Shown piece after piece: positions 26,770 to 33,516 of a stretch of DNA of 64,000 nucleotides; within the stretch, counting starts at the first letter, position 1; every line of letters starts with the position of its first letter. This DNA is from Pyrinomonadaceae bacterium (GTDB lineage Bacteria; Acidobacteriota; Blastocatellia; Pyrinomonadales; Pyrinomonadaceae). A model generated the notes under the pieces. The model was not told where the DNA came from and did not search any database. It saw only the letters and a list, made by a program, of their open reading frames with translations. Position numbers and translations under genes: made by a program. Location of the stretch: contig JACMJZ010000031.1 in the NCBI GenBank assembly GCA_014380365.1, positions 286,591-350,590 of the forward strand, written 5' to 3'.

Positions 26770-27288
26770 TTACCGCATCTCCAGCAATACATCCGTCAGG
26801 CGATTGACCACCTCCAGGAGTGTTCGTCCGGCTCGATCAAACTGATTCGCCCCCGCCTGATCGTCTGCGTTGGACGCACCTGCCGCACTTCCCGCAAGTT
26901 TTATGTAATAGCGCTGAAGTTCGGGTGTGGTGCGGAAATGAAGCTCAAGAGCGTCGAGACCGTCCCTCACGCCCTGAATACTCGTTCGCACGGATAGCTT
27001 GTTTCTTTTCACCTGCTCGATGACCGCGGAGGAAGTTTGGTTCCCGCGCGCTGCGTCGTCGTCAAAAGCTTCAAGCCCCTTGGCTACGCCGCCGAGGAGA
27101 TAGATGAAGCGCGTCAGCACCTTTATCTGGTCAGCCACGCGTCTGGCGCCATCACGCTGTACGTCAGAACCTTTCCCCGCGCTGCTCGTGCGAGTGGACT
27201 TTGCCGTCGTACGCTTTCTAGTTTGCGAAAAACTGGTAACTGGAAAAAGAAAAACGGCTGCTATTAAGAGAGCTACGATTCGATGCAC
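26770..27288 (-). CDS. Exported protein of unknown function
   Basis: 172 residues with a signal peptide (MHRIVALLIAAVFLFPVTSF then SQ). The mature part is alpha-helical: VADQIKVLTRFIYLLGGVAKGLEA, TSIQGVRDGLDALELHFR and TLLEVVNRLTDVLLEM (named by their ends), separated by Ala/Asp/Gly-rich turns. No catalytic motif or known domain is recognised. It looks like a conserved helical-bundle protein of the periplasm. It is convergent with the VWFA gene and its stop lies 5 bp from the repeat element. Confidence 0.65.
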   Translation of the reverse strand: MHRIVALLIAAVFLFPVTSFSQTRKRTTAKSTRTSSAGKGSDVQRDGARRVADQIKVLTRFIYLLGGVAKGLEAFDDDAARGNQTSSAVIEQVKRNKLSVRTSIQGVRDGLDALELHFRTTPELQRYYIKLAGSAAGASNADDQAGANQFDRAGRTLLEVVNRLTDVLLEMR

Positions 27289-27359
27289 TTTGATTCTCCT
27301 GTCGCTTCGTTCAAGTTAGTGTGGCCATTATAACCGCAATGAACCCTAATCACTGGTCC

Positions 27360-27453
27360 GCGGGCGCTTTCGCCCGCATAGAGTTGGTCGCGGAACTCCA
27401 ACGCTTCGTTTACGAGGCTAGCCCGGCTGGCCTATTTGCCCTACGGGCTAGCC
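27360..27453. repeat. Pair of hairpins upstream of lipB
   Basis: GCGGGCG-cttt-CGCCCGC (27360-27377) and GGCTAGCCCG (27416-27425) pairing with CGGGCTAGCC (27444-27453). They fill most of the 250-bp gap before lipB. Either may terminate transcription from upstream or be another palindromic repeat. Confidence 0.55.
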
Positions 27454-27538
27454 GCCTGAAGTCGGCAAGTTTGCGCTTTGCATTCTTTGCAGTTGACGCT
27501 GTTAGAATGACGCGACACCCGCTGAGTAGGTTGCATTA

Positions 27539-28207
27539 ATGGATCAAAAGAAAGAGCTCTTGGTTGAACGTCTTGGGCGCCTTGAATATGGTGCGGCGTT
27601 GGAGATCCAGAAACGAATATCGAACGCGGTCAAGGAGGGAAAGCGGCTGGACACGTTGTTGCTGCTCGAGCATCCACACACCCTGACTGTCGGGCGTCGC
27701 GGGGACAGCGGCGGGATCCTGATGCCGGAAGAATTGCTTGCGGCTCGGGGCGTGACGGTCTTTGAAACGAATCGTGGCGGAAAAGTGACCTATCACGGGC
27801 TGGGCCAGATAGTTGGTTATCCGATTATTAATCTCAGTCCTGATCGCAAGGATGTGCACCGTTATATTCGCGACCTGGAAGAAGTCCTTATTCGAGCGCT
27901 GGCCGACTTTGGCATTCAGGCCTTTAGGATTGACGGACTGACTGGCGTTCACACTGCGCGCGGAAAGGTTGCAGCTATCGGCGTGCACATTTCACGTTGG
28001 GTAACCAGCCATGGCTTCGCACTCAACGTGAATACGGATCTTAGTTTTTTTAGTCTGATTATCGCGTGCGATGGCGAGCAGGTAACCTCGATGGAGGACT
28101 TGCTGGGTCACGAAGTCAGCATGTCCGAGGTTGAGGATCGGATCAGCGAGCGATTCGCCGAAGTGTTTGATATGAGCGTAAAGGAGCTCTTCGGGACACT
28201 GGTGTAA
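27539..28207 (+). CDS. lipB: Octanoyl-[acyl carrier protein]:protein N-octanoyltransferase (LipB)
   Basis: 222 residues, the normal size. The family motif RGGKVTYHGLGQIVGYPIIN, the active-site Lys143 in ARGKVAAIGVHISRWVT and the thioester Cys177 in LIIACDGE are present, although the common PCGI is ACDG here. It moves octanoate from ACP to the lipoyl domains of E2-type proteins, the first step of lipoylation; LipA is not in the window. This ties the gene functionally to the dehydrogenase operon at 18-24 kb. The stop codon TAA is the start of the TAACCGCAAAG repeat (28205-28313). Confidence 0.94.
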   Translation: MDQKKELLVERLGRLEYGAALEIQKRISNAVKEGKRLDTLLLLEHPHTLTVGRRGDSGGILMPEELLAARGVTVFETNRGGKVTYHGLGQIVGYPIINLSPDRKDVHRYIRDLEEVLIRALADFGIQAFRIDGLTGVHTARGKVAAIGVHISRWVTSHGFALNVNTDLSFFSLIIACDGEQVTSMEDLLGHEVSMSEVEDRISERFAEVFDMSVKELFGTLV

Positions 28208-28313
28208 CCGCAAAGAACGCAAAGATCCCGCAAAGTGCGCAAAGAGTTTTGGTTCGTCCGTGCTATTCTTTGCGACCCTCTGCGGGATCTTTGCGTTCTT
28301 TGCGGTTAAACGG
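28205..28313. repeat. TAACCGCAAAGAACGCAAAG inverted repeat (family F)
   Basis: TAACCGCAAAGAACGCAAAG (28205-28224) continuing ATCCCGCAAAGTGCGC; the right arm ends CTTTGCGTTCTTTGCGGTTA (28292-28311), the exact complement. The left end supplies the lipB stop codon and the right arm ends 7 bp before the next start. Confidence 0.85.
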
Positions 28314-28319
28314 CTTGAC

Positions 28320-29273
28320 ATGCTGACAATTGAACTTATTAACGATGCAGCCGCGCGAATTCGCGGGCACGTCCATCGCACTCCGGTCGTGACTTCGCGT
28401 TCATTCAATGAAGCGACTGGCAAAGAGGTGTTCTTCAAATGTGAAAACCTGCAGCGCGCCGGCGCCTTCAAGATTCGCGGCGCCACCAACAAGATACTGT
28501 CCCTAACTGACGAAGAGAAGAAGCGTGGCGTCGCGGCTTTCTCATCGGGCAATCATGCGCAGGCGGTGGCGTTGGCTTCGCGCGAAGCGGGGATCCGCGC
28601 GGTCATCGCGATGCCTGATGATGCGCCGAAAGCCAAGGTTGCGGCGACGCGCGGCTATGGCGCCGAAATAGTTTTCTACGACCGACTGAAGCAGGACCGC
28701 GAACAGGTCGCCATCGAAATTGCCGAACGCGATGGGAGGGTTATGGTGCCGCCTTACGACGACTACCTGATTCTTGCGGGACAGGGCACTTGCGGTCTGG
28801 AGTTCGTGGAGGAGGTCACGGATTTCGATTGTCTGTTGGCTCCGTGCAGCGGTGGCGGTTTGTTTGCCGGCGTGAGCACTGCGGCTAAAGCTGTGAATCC
28901 GCAGATTCGCTGTTTTGCGGTGGAACCGGATACTGCTGACGACACGCGCCAGTCGTTTGAAAAAGGTGAGTGGGTTTCGATACCGCCGCCGCCCACGATT
29001 GCCGACGGCTTGCGCGTTCAGTCTCCCGGCACGCTAACGTTTCCGATCCTGCAGAAAACTGCCGAAGACGTTCTTACAGTTACTGATGAGGAGATTATTG
29101 AAACGATAAAGTTTTTTCTCTTCCGTATGAAGCTGCTGGTTGAGCCGTCCGGCGCCGCTGCGGCTGCGGCCGTGCTCTTCGGCAAATTGCCGGAGGACAC
29201 TAAACGCGTGGGTGTCATTCTTTCGGGAGGCAACATCGATGCGCAGCTGTTGTCAGGAATTCTGGCCCAGTAA
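28320..29273 (+). CDS. PLP-dependent threonine/serine dehydratase or serine racemase family
   Basis: 317 residues from ATG 28320; an upstream in-frame start at 28260 would translate the repeat and is rejected. Fold-type II PLP enzyme: Schiff-base Lys51 in LQRAGAFKIRGATNKI, substrate loop SSGNHAQAVALAS, phosphate loop PCSGGGLFAGV and a C-terminal GVILSGGNID. No ACT regulatory domain, so it is like catabolic threonine dehydratase TdcB or serine racemase/3-hydroxyaspartate dehydratase, not biosynthetic IlvA. It converts threonine or serine to 2-oxobutyrate or pyruvate, or racemises serine; which one is not decided. Confidence 0.9.
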   Translation: MLTIELINDAAARIRGHVHRTPVVTSRSFNEATGKEVFFKCENLQRAGAFKIRGATNKILSLTDEEKKRGVAAFSSGNHAQAVALASREAGIRAVIAMPDDAPKAKVAATRGYGAEIVFYDRLKQDREQVAIEIAERDGRVMVPPYDDYLILAGQGTCGLEFVEEVTDFDCLLAPCSGGGLFAGVSTAAKAVNPQIRCFAVEPDTADDTRQSFEKGEWVSIPPPPTIADGLRVQSPGTLTFPILQKTAEDVLTVTDEEIIETIKFFLFRMKLLVEPSGAAAAAAVLFGKLPEDTKRVGVILSGGNIDAQLLSGILAQ

Positions 29274-29284
29274 GGAGGTCCCGA

Positions 29285-29524
29285 GTGACGTTGTTATTGT
29301 TCCTGTTGGACGTGCCACTACAATCGGAGCGGATAGCGCGGGACCCCTGGGTGCCTCTGATTCTGTTGCTCGTGATTGTCTTTGTCCTGGCGGTTGGATT
29401 TGCGGGAGGCTTGGTGGTTCTCCTCATCTGGCTCAAACGCCGCAAACTCAAACAAGCGGCGACTGGGGAGGTTCTTAGTTGCACTTCTGAGCGGGATCTC
29501 AGCGCGCCCGACGTCTCTGGGTGA
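29285..29524 (+). CDS. Small single-pass membrane protein
   Basis: 79 residues from GTG 29285, with a perfect AAGGAGG 6 bases upstream. One transmembrane helix (WVPLILLLVIVFVLAVGFAG then GLVVLLIWL) followed by a basic stretch KRRKLKQ, so the C-terminus is probably cytoplasmic. No domain recognised. It follows the dehydratase gene by 11 bp, so it is likely co-transcribed. Confidence 0.6.
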   Translation: MTLLLFLLDVPLQSERIARDPWVPLILLLVIVFVLAVGFAGGLVVLLIWLKRRKLKQAATGEVLSCTSERDLSAPDVSG

Positions 29525-29540
29525 CTGTATTGCGGGTCGT

Positions 29541-29582
29541 ACACCGCAGAGTCACAGAGAACGCAAAGATAGCGCAGAGAAG
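29541..29582. repeat. Half copy of family F (ACCGCAGAG...ACGCAAAG)
   Basis: ACACCGCAGAGTCACAGAGA then ACGCAAAGATAGCGCAGAGA; one arm only. It lies in the gap between the small membrane gene and a convergent gene. Confidence 0.6.
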
Positions 29583-29601
29583 AAAAACCAAATACGCTGT
29601 C

Positions 29602-29997
29602 TCACCCTAACAACCCAAACCAATCCCAGGCATTTAGAACTTCACCGAGGCCAAACGACGCGAGGTTGGCGATGATGATAGCGATGAAATCACGCCACAT
29701 CGCGCGCGAACCCGGGTCCTCAGCCTGACTGAAAGCCAGCCAGAACAAAACGCACTCGGCCACCGGCGCAAAAGTCTCCGCCACGAGCAAATACAATATT
29801 CTTTGGTCGTGATTGAAAAGAAGTGGCAGCACTAGCGTGACGATTGGATAGGTACACGCTGTGAGCCAGACGCCCGCCAGCAGTCTCTTTTTAATAGAGT
29901 GGCGTCGCGACAATCCGATGATCAAGATCGGCGTCTCGATCAGAATGGTGAGCGCATAGCCAAATGGCAGGAAGAGCCAGAGTTCGGAAGGTGACAT
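29602..29997 (-). CDS. Integral membrane protein of unknown function
   Basis: 131 residues, four predicted transmembrane helices: LWLFLPFGYALTILIETPIL, LLAGVWLTACTYPIVTLVLP, LLVAETFAPVAECVLFWLAF and FIAIIIANLASFGLGEVL. Conserved-looking polar residues within helices (Glu in ILIETPI, Glu/Pro in VAETFAPVAECV) might bind metal or substrate, but no family is recognised. The larger membrane gene (30101-31177) lies 103 bp upstream in the same direction, so the two are a likely operon. Confidence 0.65.
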   Translation of the reverse strand: MSPSELWLFLPFGYALTILIETPILIIGLSRRHSIKKRLLAGVWLTACTYPIVTLVLPLLFNHDQRILYLLVAETFAPVAECVLFWLAFSQAEDPGSRAMWRDFIAIIIANLASFGLGEVLNAWDWFGLLG

Positions 29998-30100
29998 ATT
30001 GATTCAGGAGCAGACGCAGACGGCAGTCGCCAGGAGCAGGAAAAACCAAACAAGACCGGTTGGGAGTGTGTTCCTGCCGACTACCCCTGTTCCAGCGGTT

Positions 30101-31177
30101 CTAAAGCATCTTCAACAGGAACGGCGCTTCCGCCACCACGTGTGCTATAGCCACAGTGAAATACAGATCACGCGTTGTGGCGTAGTCCATTGAGAAGCCG
30201 ACCCAGAGCACCATCACCGCACAAATTCCCAAGCCGAGCGCTACGCCCACGAGTTTAGGAAAGCCGCGCGAGTGACGCGCTAGAGGCACACTTCTCACGT
30301 TCCAGATTAAGTCGCGCCGCTTTCCTGTCGCCTCGCTTCCTTCATCCATTGCTGATCGCGTCAACGGCGCAATCAATGGCAGCGCAATTATCCAAACGCC
30401 GTAGTGCAGCATTTCAAGGAACAGATGCACGGAGACAAGAACACGGCTGGGAATGTTTGGCAGCAACTCGGCTCCGGCGTGTTGCGTGATGCGCCAGAAA
30501 AGTCCGTTATCATCCGCCAGTTCCGGAGTTCTCGCCTGGGCCCAGACAATCCCCACGAGCAACAAGGGCAACAGGCAGAGACAGCGATGATACGCGGGAA
30601 GCCATTCGGGACGAGTGGTTCGCAGATGTCGATCCAAAAACCACAAAGCCACGAGCGGATGCATGTAGACAATTGCGAGACTAAAAAGCTCGGGCTGCAG
30701 CCAGTTGAGAGCACTGAGCCCGAGCGCAACGGGGATCGCCCACGACCAATCGCGGCGCTGTCTGTGTTTACCGCGCAGCCAAACGAGCAGACCGATCCAA
30801 AGCAACAGCAAAGTATTCCAGGTAGCCAGGACCGAGGTCCACGCGCCGGGTGTTGGAGCTGTGAAGTTGTAGAGCAAAGGGAGGGATACGTAACCCAACG
30901 TCAGCAGAGCGATACCCACAAAAGCCGTCAGGAAAAAGGTTCGCGATTTTCCGAGCTTGAGCGGCAGACGCATCAGGAAGTAGCGAAACTCAAACCAGTT
31001 GTGTGGACCGGCGAAAAGAAAAACTGTGACGATGGAACCCTGGAGCGGCAGCCAACTTGCCATCAGCGCCGAGAAGGCCGCACACGCAATCAGGGCACTC
31101 GCGAAAACAGCTACGCCAGACCCGGGGCTGGGCCAGGGCATTCTTATCGAGTTGGGAGAAGTGACGTTAGACGACAT
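30101..31177 (-). CDS. Polytopic membrane protein of unknown function
   Basis: 358 residues with about nine hydrophobic helices (for example GVAVFASALIACAAFSALMA, LTAFVGIALLTLGYVSLPLL, LVGVALGLGICAVMVLWVGF). In-membrane His/Glu pairs stand out: FAGPHNWFEFRYFLMRLP, IVYMHPLVALWFLDRH, HLFLEMLHYGVW and the C-terminal AIAHVVAEAPFLL. Such His sets suggest a metal-dependent membrane enzyme, but I do not recognise the family. It is divergent from the exosortase gene, with a 405-bp gap between them. Confidence 0.7.
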   Translation of the reverse strand: MSSNVTSPNSIRMPWPSPGSGVAVFASALIACAAFSALMASWLPLQGSIVTVFLFAGPHNWFEFRYFLMRLPLKLGKSRTFFLTAFVGIALLTLGYVSLPLLYNFTAPTPGAWTSVLATWNTLLLLWIGLLVWLRGKHRQRRDWSWAIPVALGLSALNWLQPELFSLAIVYMHPLVALWFLDRHLRTTRPEWLPAYHRCLCLLPLLLVGIVWAQARTPELADDNGLFWRITQHAGAELLPNIPSRVLVSVHLFLEMLHYGVWIIALPLIAPLTRSAMDEGSEATGKRRDLIWNVRSVPLARHSRGFPKLVGVALGLGICAVMVLWVGFSMDYATTRDLYFTVAIAHVVAEAPFLLKML

Positions 31178-31582
31178 GTTCAGTTGGGTGAACAGTTTTC
31201 CACCAGGTGTTCAATCATGGCGAAGGTTTACGCGATAGACAAGCGGTTCGATCCAGAAACTAGTTGACTCTAACATTCAAGATAGTGGATGGTAAGAGTG
31301 TCGGCCATTACTTCACGGGCTGACGTATTTCGTCACAAGTGGGCGCAGTCAACGCCAAATCAATAATTTCACCTCCGGATGCAGTTGAAATCGGAATTTC
31401 TCTTCCTTTAGACATTTTAAAGAAAAACGAGCCATCCGGTTTTCCGCGGTGGCCAACAGTCAACTCAAGCGGGCGTGAGAGTTGAATTCAAAACCAGATC
31501 CAGTTTTCGTAAGCAAAGTTGCCCTTTCTTACGCGAATCTTACCGGAAGCGCCCCCGGACAAAAACCCCTCGTGAGTGTCCC
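31178..31582. other. Divergent intergenic region upstream of the exosortase locus
   Basis: 405 bp between a minus-strand membrane gene and the exosortase gene. It contains one clear hairpin, CAACTC (31461-31466) with GAGTTG (31479-31484), and an inverted CTTTA/TTAAAG pair (about 31415-31430). An in-frame GTG at 31475 could extend the exosortase by 36 basic residues but has no typical membrane-protein start. No convincing promoter was identified. Confidence 0.45.
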
Positions 31583-32623
31583 ATGAATGTCTTAAAGAGC
31601 GTTCCCGCCACTAAGAACATCTGGCGAATTCTGGCCATCTCTTCAGCTCTCGTCTTTGCCTATGCCACCGTGCTGGTAAAGCTCGGACAGGATTGGTGGA
31701 CTGACGAAAACTATTCGCACGGCCTTCTGATCCCATTTGTCATTGGCTACTTCCTTTGGAGCGAGCGAGATCGGCTGGCACGCATGGCTGGGCGTGCGTC
31801 AATGCTCTGGGGATTGTCTGCGGCTGTGTTCGCCCTACTCGCACTCTGGGCCGGCACTGCCGGCGCCGAACTTTACATGCAGCGGATGTCGCTCGTCGCT
31901 ATGCTCGCCGGCACAGTCCTGTATTTCTGGGGCTTTCGTCTCCTACGCCTGATGTTTGTCCCATTGTTGCTGCTGGTTCTGGCCATTCCGATTCCTTCGA
32001 TACTCTTCAACAAAATAGCGTTCCCGTTGCAGCTCTTCGCTTCGCGTTGCGCTGTCTGGGCTATGACCCTCTTTGATATTCCGGTCCTGAGACAGGGAAA
32101 TGTAATTGAACTAATGCCGCTGGGCGCGATGGAAACAAAGAAACTTGAAGTTGTGGAAGCCTGCAGCGGTATCCGATCGCTGATGACTCTGCTGACGCTG
32201 GCGGTTGTGTTTGCTTACTTCACGCATCCTCGCGATAAAGATCGCGCGGATGACGGCGACGATCACACTGGTGGACCGGGCGCGCCCGGCATCATGGCGA
32301 GCGCTGTCGGGCGATTGAAGAGCTACGGCTTCTGGCGTTCGGTGATTATTTTCTCCTCGGCCGTGCCCATCGCAATCTTTACCAATGCGCTGAGAGTCAG
32401 CGGGACCGGCGTCCTGGCTCGTTACTACGGGACCAAGGTCGCTGATGGTTTCTTCCACAGCTTCTCGGGTTGGGTAATCTATATAGTCGCTTTTCTAATG
32501 CTGTTTGGCGTTGGTTGGCTGCTCGATCGCTTTAAGCCCAAGTCTCGCCAGGCGCAGGAGACGCGCGCCACAAACGCGTCGCCAATTCAACTCGTCGCGC
32601 TCGAGACCGGGGGAGGAGAATAA
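31583..32623 (+). CDS. Exosortase (EpsH/XrtA-like transpeptidase)
   Basis: 346 residues, about eight transmembrane helices. Catalytic Cys in VVEACSGIRSLMTLLTLAVV, Arg in FTNALRVSGTG and His in FFHSFSGWVIY match the conserved triad of exosortases, which cleave and anchor PEP-CTERM-type proteins at the inner membrane. A charged, Gly-rich loop (HPRDKDRADDGDDHTGGPGA) is inserted before the Arg helix. EpsI follows 1 base after the stop, and PrsT, GNVR, ATPase and kinase genes follow, the standard exosortase/EPS neighbourhood. No PEP-CTERM substrate is visible in this window. Confidence 0.93.
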   Translation: MNVLKSVPATKNIWRILAISSALVFAYATVLVKLGQDWWTDENYSHGLLIPFVIGYFLWSERDRLARMAGRASMLWGLSAAVFALLALWAGTAGAELYMQRMSLVAMLAGTVLYFWGFRLLRLMFVPLLLLVLAIPIPSILFNKIAFPLQLFASRCAVWAMTLFDIPVLRQGNVIELMPLGAMETKKLEVVEACSGIRSLMTLLTLAVVFAYFTHPRDKDRADDGDDHTGGPGAPGIMASAVGRLKSYGFWRSVIIFSSAVPIAIFTNALRVSGTGVLARYYGTKVADGFFHSFSGWVIYIVAFLMLFGVGWLLDRFKPKSRQAQETRATNASPIQLVALETGGGE

Positions 32624-32624
32624 A

Positions 32625-33266
32625 ATGAAAATCTGGCGTTTTGCGATTTTGTTTTCCCTAATCCTGGTTGGCGGGCTGGTGGTGAATGCCTGGGAGTATC
32701 TGGGTGAAGCGCGCGTCGAGCGCAAGGAGTTGAGAGCTTTTCCCAAGCAGGTTGGAACCTGGGAACAGGCCGGCGGCGACAAGCAATTCAACAATGAAAC
32801 GATGGCAGTCCTGAAGGCCAGCGACTATCTACTTCGTGACTATCGCGGCGCCGACGGCCGCACAGTGAATTTCTATGTCGGCTATTACGCCAGCCAGCGC
32901 GATGGCGCCACCTATCACAGTCCTTTGAATTGTTTACCGGGCGCGGGTTGGGTGATGAGCGAACCCGGATCGATCACGATCTCGCCGAAAGGCAAAGCGC
33001 CCTTCGTTGCCAACCGGTACATAATCCAAAACGGCGCCACCAAGGACCTCCTGGTCTATTGGTACCAGGGTCGTGGCCGGACAGTTGCTAGTGAATACTG
33101 GGGGAAGATTTACACGGTCGTTGACAGTGTCAGCATGCGTCGCTCAGATGGCGCAATGGTCCGCATAACAACGCCAGTTACAAATTCCGAACCCGCAGCC
33201 TTGCAAGCCGCCGCAAATCTTGCCGCAGAGGCTTCAACCATTCTGCCCGAATTTATTCCAGATTGA
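32625..33266 (+). CDS. EpsI family protein (exosortase-associated)
   Basis: 213 residues. ATG 32625 has GGGAGGAGAA 4-5 bases upstream and begins 1 base after the exosortase stop; longer in-frame starts lie inside the exosortase gene. N-terminal membrane anchor (RFAILFSLILVGGLVV), then VERKELRAFPKQVGTWEQAG (family opening), VGYYASQRDGATYHSPLNCLPG with the conserved Ser-Pro-x-x-Cys-Leu-Pro-Gly and VYWYQGRGR. EpsI is often fused to the exosortase in proteobacteria and is needed for EPS export, but its chemistry is not known. Translational coupling with the exosortase is likely. Confidence 0.93.
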   Translation: MKIWRFAILFSLILVGGLVVNAWEYLGEARVERKELRAFPKQVGTWEQAGGDKQFNNETMAVLKASDYLLRDYRGADGRTVNFYVGYYASQRDGATYHSPLNCLPGAGWVMSEPGSITISPKGKAPFVANRYIIQNGATKDLLVYWYQGRGRTVASEYWGKIYTVVDSVSMRRSDGAMVRITTPVTNSEPAALQAAANLAAEASTILPEFIPD

Positions 33267-33386
33267 ACGAGTCTGGGAAAATCAATCTGACCGCATTTGA
33301 ACGAATCCGTCGTCCCCTCGGAAGACCAAACCAGGAAGCCTCGAAAATTTGAGGAACCATTAGCCGATTCGGCTTTTGATAATAGT

Positions 33387-33454
33387 GTCTCGACTCCCGG
33401 GACTCATCCGCGTGGCATTGCCCGCCACGGATGCGAAAGGGAGTAAAGCGAGAC
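33387..33454 (+). ncRNA. Candidate structured leader RNA upstream of the PrsT-like gene
   Basis: Three nested helices can form: P1 GTCTCG/CGAGAC (33387-33392 with 33449-33454), P2 ACTCCC/GGGAGT (33393-33398 with 33439-33444), and P3 CATCCG/CGGATG continuing TGGC/GCCA (33405-33416 with 33424-33433, a 2-base CG bulge, 7-base loop). Unpaired GGGACT, CGAAA and AAAG separate the helices, the sort of conserved-joiner arrangement seen in riboswitches. It is 62 bases upstream of the PrsT-like ATG and after EpsI. I could not match it to a known class; it may instead be an intergenic repeat or terminator. Confidence 0.45.
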
Positions 33455-33469
33455 GAACATCGTTAAGCA

Positions 33470-33483
33470 CCTGACTGGTCAGG
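33470..33483. promoter_or_regulatory. Palindrome CCTGACTGGTCAGG, possible operator
   Basis: A 6+6 perfect inverted repeat with a 2-base centre lies between the RNA candidate and the ribosome binding site (AAAGGAAAGAG). It may be a protein operator or extend the RNA fold. No second copy was found in the window. Confidence 0.3.
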
Positions 33484-33516
33484 AATCCTGCGCTTCGCGA
33501 TTACGAAAGGAAAGAG

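Noticed and set aside
28260..28319. 20-residue N-terminal extension of the dehydratase (MLFFATLCGIFAFFAVKRLD)
   Set aside because: Encoded by the ACCGCAAAG repeat; the enzyme fold starts at ATG 28320.
30404..31267. 287-residue plus-strand frame opposite the polytopic membrane gene
   Set aside because: Its product is Gln/Arg-rich without domains and is exactly the antisense of a clearly hydrophobic, multi-helix protein.
31475..31582. 36-residue basic N-terminal extension of the exosortase from GTG 31475
   Set aside because: Basic, Pro/Arg-rich and unlike exosortase starts; it overlaps a hairpin. ATG 31583 gives a normal membrane-protein N-terminus, although its ribosome binding site is weak.
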